Below, one piece after another: positions 1 through 7,597 of a stretch of DNA of 64,000 nt. The stretch lies in NCBI RefSeq assembly GCF_026339955.1, contig NZ_JAPEPW010000002.1, positions 1,984,001 through 2,048,000 on the forward strand, written 5' to 3'. How positions within the stretch are numbered: position 1 is the stretch's first letter; every line of letters begins with the position of its first letter. The translations under genes were made by a program, and so were the position numbers. This DNA comes from Streptomyces sp. NBC_01549 (GTDB taxonomy: Bacteria; Actinomycetota; Actinomycetes; Streptomycetales; Streptomycetaceae). The notes under the pieces are model-generated. The model saw only the letters and a program-made list of their open reading frames with translations, did not search any database and was not told the DNA's origin.

Positions 1-60
1 AGGGTGTCGCATGAGCGACTCCTTGCAGCTCGGGCGCGTCGTGACGGACGCGTCGACTGA
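1..60 (+). CDS. Possible 3' end of an upstream gene (partial)
   Basis: Frame 1 is open from the window edge to a TGA at 58-60, giving 19 codons ending in ARRDGRVD. It could be the C-terminal tail of a gene that starts outside the window, for example a regulator or transporter next to the CebR-controlled locus. The stretch is far too short to assign a family, and it may be chance in GC-rich DNA. Confidence 0.2.
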   Translation, partial: RVSHERLLAARARRDGRVD

Positions 61-74
61 TGGAACCGCTCCCA
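61..74. promoter_or_regulatory. Imperfect CebR-like box
   Basis: TGGAACCGCTCCCA differs from the CebR operator TGGGAGCGCTCCCA at two positions; its right half is perfect. CebR is the cello-oligosaccharide-sensing LacI-family repressor of streptomycete cellulase genes. The site lies about 120 bp upstream of a perfect copy, so it may be an auxiliary operator. Confidence 0.5.
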
Positions 75-192
75 CTGGTGCGAATGAAGTTAGCGCCAAG
101 TGTCGGTAAAGGACAGAGGCGTCGCACTGTTGATCAATCGAACAATTTCGACTCTTCAAGCACCTTGACCCCTTCGACCCCCCTCTCCAATA

Positions 193-206
193 TGGGAGCG
201 CTCCCA
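193..206. promoter_or_regulatory. CebR operator (perfect 14-bp palindrome)
   Basis: TGGGAGCGCTCCCA is exactly the palindrome bound by CebR, the repressor released by cellobiose or cellotriose. CebR boxes normally lie just upstream of cellulase or cellulose-transport genes. Here the next gene is a TnpB-type nuclease, and the expected target, a CBM2-bearing secreted protein, starts only at 2745. That placement suggests the mobile element separated promoter and gene. Confidence 0.85.
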
Positions 207-340
207 CTGGTTCAAGGGTCTTCAACTGTTGAGTGTTTGGCTTGAGCAGGTTGATTGATGCTGCTTCGTGTCATCGGTGCGGATCCTCGGGATCCACCAC
301 TGCTTTCATCCTGGTTGATTATGGTTTCTGTCGGCTTTGA

Positions 341-439
341 GAGACGCGGGTGTTCCCCGTCTCGTCCTCGTCGGATGCCGACGGTTGTGCTCTTTCCGTA
401 CTTTCCCCGACCTTCCCGCACCGTCGGGGTACGGGAAGG
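341..439 (+). other. Two hairpins upstream of tnpB (possible element left end)
   Basis: A stem-loop occupies 341-363 (GAGACG-c-GGG paired with CCC-CGTCTC across a TGTT loop). A second occupies 411-439 (CCTTCCCG paired with CGGGAAGG across 13 nt). Subterminal imperfect palindromes are typical of IS200/IS605-type ends. TTGAT, the target and TAM of the relative ISDra2, occurs at 251-255, 255-259 and 315-319. The exact element border cannot be fixed from one sequence. Confidence 0.35.
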
Positions 440-486
440 CCGTGTCCTTGTGTGATGTCAGTCGTTAGGCCGATCAGAGTGCCGGG

Positions 487-2313
487 ATGCGGCCGCTTGT
501 GAAGATGACCGGACACGTGCCAGAAAGCGGGGTGGTGGTCGTGGCCAGGCTGATGGCGACGGCCACGTGCACCGCCTTCTCCGGCAAGCTGGAGGACACC
601 GGTGAGCAGGTCGGACAGCGTGTCCTGCTGGAACGGGTGGGCTTTCTGACGGAGTTGTGCCGGGAGCTGACGGGTGCTCTGGTGGCTTCCCGGTGGGATG
701 AGGGCTGGCTGGACATGCTGGCTGCCGGGGTGGACGAGCGGGGCAAGGCGTTGCCGTCCAAGGGGTGGATGGCGATGCGGCGCCTGAACTGGTCGCAGGC
801 TGTCACGCCCCCGGCGGGAGTGTATGTCCCGGACCGGGTGCGCCGGGGCGTGGAGGAGTACGCGGCCCGCACCCTGCGGCTGGCCCTGCACCGGCGCAGC
901 ATCGTAGCCGCCGTCCTGGCCACCTGGCCGGATGATCCGCGGCGGCGCACCAATGCGGAGTGGACAGCGTTGCGAGCGGCGCTGCCCGCCGGGGTGAATG
1001 GTGCGGAGATCCGCAACCGCACCCGGCAGGTGCGTGCGTATGTGGCCGAGCACGGGCATGTGCCCGCCGGATTGTGCGTCCTGGAGGGCCCGCCGCAGGT
1101 GGCCCCGCTGGTGTTGCTGGCGGCGATGGACCGCCAGCAGGTCACCCTGGCCCGAGTGGATGCGGCCACCGCCCGGCTGCGGGTCAAACTCCCCCTGTGC
1201 GCGGCCCCGGCCACGGGGCGGGACTGGGCCTGGCACGTGATCGACATCCGGCTGCCCGGCACCATCGCGCCGGACGCGGCGCTGCACACCCCGACCCTGC
1301 GCCCCACCCGGGCCAGAAGGATCGCCGTCGACCTGCCCCACTCCCGGCCCGCCCCAGCCACCAAAACGACTGGCCATCGGGTGGGGCTGGGTTTCGACTG
1401 GGGTGTCAATACCCTGCTCACCGGAACCCTGGGCCGCCTGACCGGAAGAGGGCCGACTCGCCGGGTGGTCACCGATGGCCGTCCCCTCGTCTTCGACGCC
1501 GCCACGGTCAGTGCCGCCCTGCACCGGCTGCGCGGCCATCGCGAGCACCTCGCCGCCAAGCGCGACCACTACCAAGCCCTGGCTGCCGGGCTCGGCTCCC
1601 CGCACCCGGCCTGGGGCGAACACCTCGACCGGGCCCGGGTGCTGGAGGTCGAGCACGGGCGGGTGTGTGCCCGGATCCGGCAGCTGAATGCCGCGCTGGC
1701 CTGGGCGGCGGCCCGCTGGGCCGTCGACCAGGCCGCAGCACTCGGCGCGAACATCATCTACCTCGAAGACCTGACCACCCTGGAAGCCCGCGGCCACCGC
1801 AAGGGCAACGCCCGCCTGTCCGGGCAGGTGCGCGGCACGGTGGCCGAGGCGATCCGGCACCTGGGAGCGAGGGCGGGGATCGCGGTGGTCACCGTCCCGG
1901 CCCGGGGCACCTCCAAACTGTGCCCCGGCTGCCTGAACACCCTCACCCACCACCCCGCCCCCGACCGGCTCACCGAACGCGGCTGGAAGTGGGCACACTG
2001 CGCGGACTGCGGGCTGTCGATGGACCGGGATCATGCCGCCGCCCGCCGGATCGTCTCCCGCGGCCTGCTCGCCCAGGCCCACACCGTCACCGACCGCGCC
2101 ACCGGCGCCCGGACCATCCGCGCCACGGTGGAGGGCACAGTGGCTTCGGCCCGCCGCCCGAAGAAGTCTACCCGCCGCCTGCGCCGACAGCGCCACACAG
2201 AGCAGGCCCCGCCCCGGCCACGTGGACCGAAGACCACCCCGGGCAAGGGGCACCCCACCCCCAGCAGGCCGAGCAGCGCCCGGCACCGAGGTGCCCGGTC
2301 TGCTGCCCCGTGA
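487..2313 (+). CDS. tnpB: TnpB-type RNA-guided nuclease / IS605-OrfB transposase
   Basis: This 608-aa protein carries the full RuvC-like nuclease signature of the TnpB/OrfB family: Asp304 in GFDWG, Glu427 in IIYLEDL, and Asp515 in MDRDHAAAR. A four-cysteine zinc ribbon (C479-x2-C482 and C505-x2-C508) sits between motifs II and III, as in TnpB. TnpB proteins are omega-RNA-guided DNA endonucleases, ancestral to Cas12, that help IS605-like elements persist. At 608 aa it is well above the usual 350-450 aa; the extra length is mostly N-terminal to RuvC-I and includes a basic C-tail. No TnpA (Y1 HUH) gene is nearby, so the element is either tnpB-only or mobilised in trans. The ATG at 487 follows two hairpins; the catalytic triad appears intact. 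Confidence 0.88.
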   Translation: MRPLVKMTGHVPESGVVVVARLMATATCTAFSGKLEDTGEQVGQRVLLERVGFLTELCRELTGALVASRWDEGWLDMLAAGVDERGKALPSKGWMAMRRLNWSQAVTPPAGVYVPDRVRRGVEEYAARTLRLALHRRSIVAAVLATWPDDPRRRTNAEWTALRAALPAGVNGAEIRNRTRQVRAYVAEHGHVPAGLCVLEGPPQVAPLVLLAAMDRQQVTLARVDAATARLRVKLPLCAAPATGRDWAWHVIDIRLPGTIAPDAALHTPTLRPTRARRIAVDLPHSRPAPATKTTGHRVGLGFDWGVNTLLTGTLGRLTGRGPTRRVVTDGRPLVFDAATVSAALHRLRGHREHLAAKRDHYQALAAGLGSPHPAWGEHLDRARVLEVEHGRVCARIRQLNAALAWAAARWAVDQAAALGANIIYLEDLTTLEARGHRKGNARLSGQVRGTVAEAIRHLGARAGIAVVTVPARGTSKLCPGCLNTLTHHPAPDRLTERGWKWAHCADCGLSMDRDHAAARRIVSRGLLAQAHTVTDRATGARTIRATVEGTVASARRPKKSTRRLRRQRHTEQAPPRPRGPKTTPGKGHPTPSRPSSARHRGARSAAP

Positions 2314-2744
2314 CAAGCCCCGGGCCACACGACTTCCCGCCGTATGCCCGATGTGCGTACGGTCCCCGCCACCACCCCCACCACGGGGGCAGTCCAGCGT
2401 CCGGCGGGGCATGACACCCAGACACCAGCCGCCGTATCCAGGCCGGTGCCAGGTCATGGAGTACCCGCACCCCACCGGCCGGAAGACCTTCTCACGGCCC
2501 GCCGGGTGCGGCTCTCACGCAGAACCTGTCGACGGCGCACCCGCGCCGCCGAGCGGACCGGCTTCCACCACCTGCACGCCACCCAGGTCCACCCCCTCAC
2601 CCCGAGGTTCGGACCACCGGACAGCGACCGCACACGGCCACGCCGCGCCTGAAAAGCCCGGAAACCACAGGCACACACAGAGTTCTAGAGACGCTTGTTG
2701 CTGCTCCGCGCTCACTTCTCCGAGCCGCAAGGAGGAACCAGCAC
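2314..2744 (+). other. Region downstream of tnpB; candidate omega-RNA / element right end
   Basis: This 431-bp stretch holds no convincing gene. In TnpB elements the 3' end of tnpB and the following right end encode the omega RNA, whose guide is copied from the flanking host DNA; this is the expected place. The last about 60 bp (from roughly 2685) look like the native 5' leader of the CBM2 gene, with a strong ribosome site GCAAGGAGG just before 2745. The RNA itself is inferred from family knowledge only. Confidence 0.3.
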
Positions 2745-3256
2745 ATGCACCCCAGTTGCAGAAGGAGACGCCGGACCACCCGGCGACTGCAGACCGCCGC
2801 GGTGGCGGCCCTCGCACTTCCCCTCACGATGCTGGCGAATAATTCAACTCTCGCTCAGGTACCCGGAGTTCAGTACAGTGTCGACTACAAGACCAATGAC
2901 TGGGACTCCGGCTTCACCACGGATCTCACGCTCACCAACCGGAGCACGGACCCGATCAACGGCTGGACCCTGACGTACGACCACACGGGCAACCAGACCC
3001 TGACCAGCGGCTGGAACGGCACCTGGTCGCAGTCCGGCAGGACGGTCACCGCGAAGAACGCCTCCTGGAACGGGACGACCGCGACGGAGCCGCGGTCTCC
3101 ACCGGCGCGCAGTTCACCTACAGCGGCACCAACACGGCGCCCGCCTCCTTCGCAATCAACGGCACCACCTGCACCGGCGCCCATCAGCCGCCGGTCACCG
3201 TGCTGACCAGCCCGGCCGCGGGCACGGTCTACACGCAGGGCGACGCGATCCCGCTA
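2745..3256 (+). pseudogene. Truncated, frameshifted CBM2 cellulose-binding secreted protein
   Basis: The ATG at 2745 follows AAGGAGG. The product begins with a twin-Arg-rich, Sec-like signal peptide (RRRRR, then AAVAALALPLTMLA). A family 2 carbohydrate-binding module follows, with the typical strings TNDWDSGF, GWTLTYD and SGWNGTWSQ. Near 3085 the frame is lost by one base: the CBM continues in the next frame (GAAVSTGAQFTYSGT, then FAINGTTCTG) and runs into an Ig-like linker start (PPVTVLTSPAAG). Similarity ends around 3256, so the catalytic domain is missing. It is probably a cellulase or related glycoside hydrolase remnant, killed by promoter separation, frameshift and deletion. The CebR boxes upstream fit that role. 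Confidence 0.8.
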
Positions 3257-3403
3257 GCACCGAGCCGATGGCGCGTCTGCGGTGCTGCCTGTGCGGGTGC
3301 TGCACGATGGTTACCTCCTGAGAGGACAGACTGCTTCTGTTCCCTCAGTTGCCGCCGCGGGCAGGGAGGTTGCCGTCCCTCGGCAAGCATTCGCAAGCGC
3401 TCT

Positions 3404-4354
3404 CTACCCGTACAAGCGGGCCATTCCCGCCACCGTGCGCGCGATACGGTCCCGGAGCTCGGCGGGCTCCAGCACCTCGATCGCCGCGCCCAGGCGCAGG
3501 AACTCGTCGTGGGCCTGGTCGACGGACTCGATGGGGACGATGGCCCGGGTCCAACCGTCGTGCTCTGTACGACCGTTGGACTCCGCGGCCTGGGCCGCCG
3601 GGCCGGTGAGACGAGTTCCCGGTGCCACCCGTATCACGGCCTCGGCACGGTGCAGACGGTCGTGGAAGTCCCGTTGGTACGACGCCCAGTACGCGGCCAG
3701 GTCGAACGTCTCCTGTGGGCTGAACTCCTCATCCGTGGCGGTTAGTTCGAGGATCTGGTCGACGCGGAACGTGCGCGGCCCGGGGCCCGCGACGACATAC
3801 CAGCGGCCCGCCTTGAGAACCAGACCGTACGGCTCCAGGCGGCGCCGCACATCGGTGGGCTCGCGCCAGCGGCGGTACAGGACGTGCAGCACCCGCGCGT
3901 TCCAGACGGCGTCGGCGACGGCGGGGAGGTACGGGATGTCGTCGGCGTCCGCGTACCAGCCGGGGGCGTCCAGGTGGAAGCGGCCGCTGATCCGGTCGGC
4001 GTGCTCGCGCAGCTCGCGCGGGAGGGCGGCGCGCACCTTCAGCTGCGCGGCGGCCAGGACCGGGCCGAGGCCCAGCTCGGCGGCGGGGCCGGGGACACCG
4101 GCGAGGAAGAGGGCCTCGGCCTCCCCCTCCGTGAAGCCGGTGAGACGGGTGCGGTAGCCGTCGAGGAGGCGGTAGCCGCCGGCGTGCCCCGCGTCGCCGT
4201 ACAGCGGGACGCCCGCCGCGCTCAGCGCCTCGACGTCCCGGTAGACCGTGCGTACCGAGACATCGAGCTCCTCGGCGAGGTCGGCGGCGGTCATCCGGCC
4301 ACGAGTCTGGAGCAGCAGGAGGATCGAGACGAGCCGGCTGGACTTCACTGACAT
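3404..4354 (-). CDS. WYL-domain transcriptional regulator (DeoR/YafY type)
   Basis: This 316-aa regulator has an N-terminal winged helix (about residues 5-60, MTAADLAEELDVSVRTVYRDVEAL) and a C-terminal WYL domain recognisable around LEPYGLVLKAGRWYVVAGPG. WYL proteins bind DNA and sense ligands such as nucleic acids or nucleotides. The ATG start at 4354 lies inside a 12-bp inverted repeat (4342-4370), which argues for autorepression. The divergent gene at 4389 begins 35 bp away, so one operator could control both directions. The effector is unknown. Confidence 0.9.
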   Translation of the reverse strand: MSVKSSRLVSILLLLQTRGRMTAADLAEELDVSVRTVYRDVEALSAAGVPLYGDAGHAGGYRLLDGYRTRLTGFTEGEAEALFLAGVPGPAAELGLGPVLAAAQLKVRAALPRELREHADRISGRFHLDAPGWYADADDIPYLPAVADAVWNARVLHVLYRRWREPTDVRRRLEPYGLVLKAGRWYVVAGPGPRTFRVDQILELTATDEEFSPQETFDLAAYWASYQRDFHDRLHRAEAVIRVAPGTRLTGPAAQAAESNGRTEHDGWTRAIVPIESVDQAHDEFLRLGAAIEVLEPAELRDRIARTVAGMARLYG

Positions 4355-4370
4355 AGGGTGTCAGTGAAGT
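4342..4370. promoter_or_regulatory. 12-bp perfect inverted repeat over the WYL gene start
   Basis: ACTTCACTGACA at 4342-4353 and TGTCAGTGAAGT at 4359-4370 are perfect reverse complements with a 5-bp spacer. The repeat covers the start codon of the WYL regulator and lies just upstream of the divergent gene at 4389. It is the best candidate for the regulator's own operator. Confidence 0.7.
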
Positions 4371-4388
4371 CGGCCTAGCGTGCGCGTC

Positions 4389-4940
4389 ATGGCTTCGACG
4401 AACTTCCCGAACTCCACAAACTCCTCGAACGACCCGAACGACCCGAACGACCCGAACTCCCGCAACTTCAGGGAGAAACTGCTGACCGTGCCGCCGCCCA
4501 TCGAGGTGGCGGGGCGACGGATCAAGCGCTACCACGTCACCGCGGACCCGGCCGGTATCGCGCCCGACGTCGAGGCGGCGGCGTACGCGATGCTGCCGAA
4601 GCTGCTGCCGGAGCCCGACGGCACGCCGCCCGCGACCTTCGTCGTACTGCACCGAGGCGGCGACGACGGCGCCTACCTCAACGCGTACAGCTGGGTGTGG
4701 GACAACGTCCTGCACTTCCGGGGCGCGTCGGCGGGCCAGCCGGTCCTGGGCTGCCCGGACCGGGATCCGACGCACTTCATGACACCCGACCTCCCCTGGA
4801 TCGGCTGCGTCTGGGAGCTGCCGCCGATCCTGCACGAACGCGACGCCTGGGTGCGGCACATGCTCACGCCCGACGCACCCGACCTCGACGCCTACCTTGC
4901 CGACTCCCTCCCCGAGGGCACGACGGGAGACCGCTCATGA
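4389..4940 (+). CDS. Uncharacterised protein with N-terminal DPN repeats
   Basis: This 183-aa protein has no family I recognise. It opens with an Asn/Ser/Asp-Pro-rich tail built on a 9-bp DNA repeat (GACCCGAAC, 4427-4457), followed by a compact acidic domain with conserved-looking strings AYSWVWDN, DPTHFMTPDLPW and VWELPP. The start at 4389 has no ribosome site, and a possible -10 (TAGCGT at 4375-4380) suggests a leaderless transcript. It is divergent from the WYL regulator and overlaps the next gene by four bases (ATGA), so the pair is probably an operon under WYL control. Confidence 0.65.
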   Translation: MASTNFPNSTNSSNDPNDPNDPNSRNFREKLLTVPPPIEVAGRRIKRYHVTADPAGIAPDVEAAAYAMLPKLLPEPDGTPPATFVVLHRGGDDGAYLNAYSWVWDNVLHFRGASAGQPVLGCPDRDPTHFMTPDLPWIGCVWELPPILHERDAWVRHMLTPDAPDLDAYLADSLPEGTTGDRS

Positions 4941-5407
4941 GCAGCCCGCACGACTTCGACTTCCTCCACGGGGAGTGGGACGTCCGCAACAGGCGTCTGA
5001 CCGACTTCCTCGACGCCGACAGCGGCTGGGAGGAGTTCGGGGCCACGAGCCGCTGCTGGAGCCTGTTCGACGGGGCCGCGAACCTCGACGAGATGACCGT
5101 GCCCGGTCAGGGATGGAAGGGCCTCACCTTGCGGCTCTTCGACCCCGCGGCCCTGGAGTGGTCACTGAACTGGTCGTCGAGCCGCAGCGGGAAGCTGTTT
5201 CCGCCGGTGGTGGGGCGGTTCGGGCCCGACGGGCGCGGTGAGTTCCACGGTGACGACACACACGACGGGAAGGACGTGCGGGTGCGGTTCGTGTGGTCGG
5301 GGATCTCCGCGAGCACCGCCCGCTGGGAGCAGGCCTTCTCCGTGGACGGAGAGAGGACATGGGTGACCAACTGGGTCATGGAGTTCGCGCGGCGGGGATC
5401 TTCCTGA
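4937..5407 (+). CDS. Small DUF1579-like uncharacterised protein
   Basis: The 156-aa product starts at the ATG of an ATGA overlap with the preceding gene. It begins with FDFLHGEWDVRNRRL, resembling the opening of small lipocalin-like beta-barrel proteins (FDFLxGxW). It continues with Trp-rich beta strands (WSLNWSSSRSG, WVTNWVMEF). Function is unknown; it may bind a small hydrophobic ligand. Its last 32 bp overlap the convergent methyltransferase gene. Confidence 0.7.
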   Translation: MSSPHDFDFLHGEWDVRNRRLTDFLDADSGWEEFGATSRCWSLFDGAANLDEMTVPGQGWKGLTLRLFDPAALEWSLNWSSSRSGKLFPPVVGRFGPDGRGEFHGDDTHDGKDVRVRFVWSGISASTARWEQAFSVDGERTWVTNWVMEFARRGSS

Positions 5408-6134
5408 ACGCACGGAGGGCGAACCGCGGGTCGGGGCGCGGGACTTCCTGATCGGGCAGCGCTTCGAGCAGCGCGACGAAACGCTCGGCCAGCGGGTCGT
5501 CCGGGGCGATCCGGGTGAACCAGCCACGGCGCAGGTCCGCCACCGTGCTGCGCGGGCTGCGGCCCTGGCCGTGGCCCCGGAAACGGGCCCGCCCGGCCGG
5601 GGTGAGCCCGTGCTCCACGGCGTACGCCGCGACGTCCTCGGCGCGGTCCTGGGCGGGGCGGCGCGGACGGTCGGCGAGTACGGCGTCTATGTCACTGCCC
5701 ACGTCGTGCGCGGCGGCCTTGTCCACGGTGGTGACGTACACCCCGCCAGGGCGCAGGACCCGCGCGCACTCGGCGACGATGGCGCGGACGTCCTCTGCGC
5801 CGTCGACCAGATGGAGCAGCCAGACGCTGGTGACGGCGTCGAACGAGGCATCGGGGAAGGGCAGTCGGCGGCTGTCGGCTTGGATCACCGCGCCGGGGAG
5901 CCTCGCCGCCGCCATCCGGGCCATGCCGTGCGCGGCGTCCGCGCCCGTCACCCGGAGTGCCGGGCGGGCGGCCGTGAGCCGGCGCGTGACGATTCCGGTG
6001 CCGCAGGCGACGTCGAGCAGGTCCTGTACGCCGTCGGGGACGAGGCCGAGTACGGCGCCCGCGGCCGCGGTGGCCCTGGGCTCACCGCCCCTGGTGGAGT
6101 CGTACGCCTCGGCTTCCTTGTCGTAGTCCAGCAT
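5376..6134 (-). CDS. Class I SAM-dependent methyltransferase
   Basis: The 252-aa protein has the Rossmann motif I (LLDVACGTGIVTRRL), followed by GADAAHGMARMA (motif II region) and the DAVTSVWLLHLV post-motif typical of UbiE/Methyltransf_11 enzymes. The substrate cannot be read from sequence. Its 3' end overlaps the convergent gene at 4937-5407 by 32 bp. It lies just downstream of, and on the same strand as, the pterin dehydratase gene. Confidence 0.85.
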   Translation of the reverse strand: MLDYDKEAEAYDSTRGGEPRATAAAGAVLGLVPDGVQDLLDVACGTGIVTRRLTAARPALRVTGADAAHGMARMAAARLPGAVIQADSRRLPFPDASFDAVTSVWLLHLVDGAEDVRAIVAECARVLRPGGVYVTTVDKAAAHDVGSDIDAVLADRPRRPAQDRAEDVAAYAVEHGLTPAGRARFRGHGQGRSPRSTVADLRRGWFTRIAPDDPLAERFVALLEALPDQEVPRPDPRFALRAFRKIPAARTP

Positions 6135-6139
6135 GCGGA

Positions 6140-6445
6140 TCAGTGTGCGCCATGTCCCGGAGCGAGTGCCTCCACTCTGCGGGCGAGCTTGAGGTCCAGC
6201 TCGGTGACGGCGCCGCCGATGCTGTGGGTGTTCACGGTGAGGGAGATCGTGTTGTAGCCGAGGGTGAGGTCGGAGTGGTGGTCGAGCTCCTCCTGTACCT
6301 GGGCGATGTGGACGACCATCGCGGTCGCGGCGAAGTGGGAGGGGAGGTGATAGGAGCGGGCCAGGTGGTCGCCGTCCAGCGACCAGCCGGGCAGCTCCGC
6401 GAGCCGTTCCTCGATCTCCTTCTGCGACAGGGGTTCGACGGGCAT
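6140..6445 (-). CDS. 4a-hydroxytetrahydrobiopterin dehydratase (PCD/DCoH)
   Basis: The 101-aa product matches the pterin-4-alpha-carbinolamine dehydratase family in length and motifs. LAELPGWSLDGDHLARSY opens it. The active-site block contains HIAQVQEELDHHSDLTLGYNT, with paired His residues that hold the pterin. NTHSIGGAVTELDLKLA follows. The enzyme dehydrates 4a-hydroxytetrahydropterin made by aromatic amino acid hydroxylases. I chose the ATG at 6445 (MPVEPLSQ) because the upstream open frame is repeat DNA. It ends 6 bp before the methyltransferase start. Confidence 0.9.
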   Translation of the reverse strand: MPVEPLSQKEIEERLAELPGWSLDGDHLARSYHLPSHFAATAMVVHIAQVQEELDHHSDLTLGYNTISLTVNTHSIGGAVTELDLKLARRVEALAPGHGAH

Positions 6446-6487
6446 GGCCTCACTCCATTCGTACGGGGGGGTGCCGTGGGGCTGTTC

Positions 6488-6672
6488 CTCAGCCTGCCAC
6501 AGTCCCCCGACCTGGGCTCTCCGGCGCCCCGAGGGGTTCCTCGCCCCCGCCGCCCCTACCCGCCCCCTCCTCAACCTGGGGATTCCGCCCCCGGACCCCC
6601 GGGGGTGTTTCTTCGACTGCGGGTGGGCGGGGGGCCGGCCGCGCGGCTCCCCGCGCCCCTGAAAGCGGGGCG
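6488..6672 (-). repeat. Dispersed intergenic GC-rich repeat, copy 1
   Basis: This gene-free stretch carries a modular repeat seen again at 27230-27362 and 32310-32438. Shared blocks are CCGCCGCCCCTACCCG near a CCTGGGG run, a GCTGCGGGTGGG-like middle, and CCCCGCGCCCCTGAAAG at the end. Copy 1 runs in the reverse orientation to copy 2. Such elements are common between streptomycete genes; their function is unknown, and RNA hairpins are possible. Confidence 0.7.
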
Positions 6673-6693
6673 TTCCTCGGCTACGGTCGGCGT

Positions 6694-7542
6694 ATGTCCA
6701 TCGTCGCGTCCGGTCCGACCAGGCCCTCAACCAACCCTGCCGGCAAGGGCGTCGGCCCGCTGCTGCGGGGCTGGCGCGAACAGCGTCGGGTCAGCCAGCT
6801 GGAACTGGCGCTGCGTGCCGACTCCTCGGCCCGCCATATCAGCTTCATCGAGACCGGCCGCTCCCGTCCGAGCGAGGACATGGTGCTGCGGCTGGCCGAA
6901 CACCTCGACGTCCCCGTACGGGAACGCAACGCGCTGCTCCTGGCCGCCGGCTACGCGCCCCACTACCCGGAGACCTCGCTCGACGATCCGTCGATGGACG
7001 CCCTGCGCCAGGGCATGGAGCGGCTGATCCAGGGCTACGAGCCCTACCCGGCGCTGGTGGTCGACGCCACGTACACCGTGCTCGCCGCCAACCGTGGCAT
7101 CACCATGCTCCTGGAGGGCGTCGGCGAGTCGCTGCTGACGCCGCCGCTCAACGCGATGCGGCTGACCCTCCACCCGGAGGGCCTGGCGCCTCGGATCCGC
7201 AACCACCGCGAGTGGCGCGACCACCTGCTCGCGCAGATGGAACGACAGATCGCCCTGGACCGCTCCGAGCCACTGCGCGCGCTGTACGAGGAGGTCGCGG
7301 CCTATCCAGTACCCGAACCGGAGACGAAGGCCATCTCCTCGGCCGAGGACCAGGAACTCGAGCCCGTTCCCTATTTCGCGCTCCCCCTTCAGATCGAGCA
7401 CGGCGGGCGCGTGCTGTCGTTCATCTCCTCCATCTCCACCTTCAACACCCCCATGGACGTCACCGTCGCCGAGCTGGCCATCGAGACGTTTCTGCCCGCG
7501 GACCCGGCGACGGTCAAATACCTTCAGTCACTGGTGTCTTGA
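6694..7542 (+). CDS. XRE regulator with MmyB-like ligand-binding domain
   Basis: The 282-aa protein has an N-terminal XRE helix-turn-helix (WREQRRVSQLELALRADSSARHISFIETGRSRPSEDMV, residues about 25-80). A C-terminal MmyB-like domain follows, with the marker strings QGYEPYPALVVDATYTVLAAN, PPLNAMRLTLHPEGLAPRI and a TFNTPMDVTVAELAIE block. The family is named after the methylenomycin regulator MmyB and appears to bind a fatty-acid-like ligand. These genes usually regulate a neighbouring oxidoreductase; none is adjacent here. Confidence 0.9.
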   Translation: MSIVASGPTRPSTNPAGKGVGPLLRGWREQRRVSQLELALRADSSARHISFIETGRSRPSEDMVLRLAEHLDVPVRERNALLLAAGYAPHYPETSLDDPSMDALRQGMERLIQGYEPYPALVVDATYTVLAANRGITMLLEGVGESLLTPPLNAMRLTLHPEGLAPRIRNHREWRDHLLAQMERQIALDRSEPLRALYEEVAAYPVPEPETKAISSAEDQELEPVPYFALPLQIEHGGRVLSFISSISTFNTPMDVTVAELAIETFLPADPATVKYLQSLVS

Positions 7543-7597
7543 CGGAGCGTCGCTGATCCGTTTGAGTAGGGGCTTCGGCGCTTGGGGAGGGCGTGGC

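Noticed and set aside
319..2475. Long open frame antisense to tnpB
   Set aside because: It has Gly/Arg/Pro-biased composition, no motif and complete overlap with a gene carrying clear catalytic motifs. It is an artefact of high GC.
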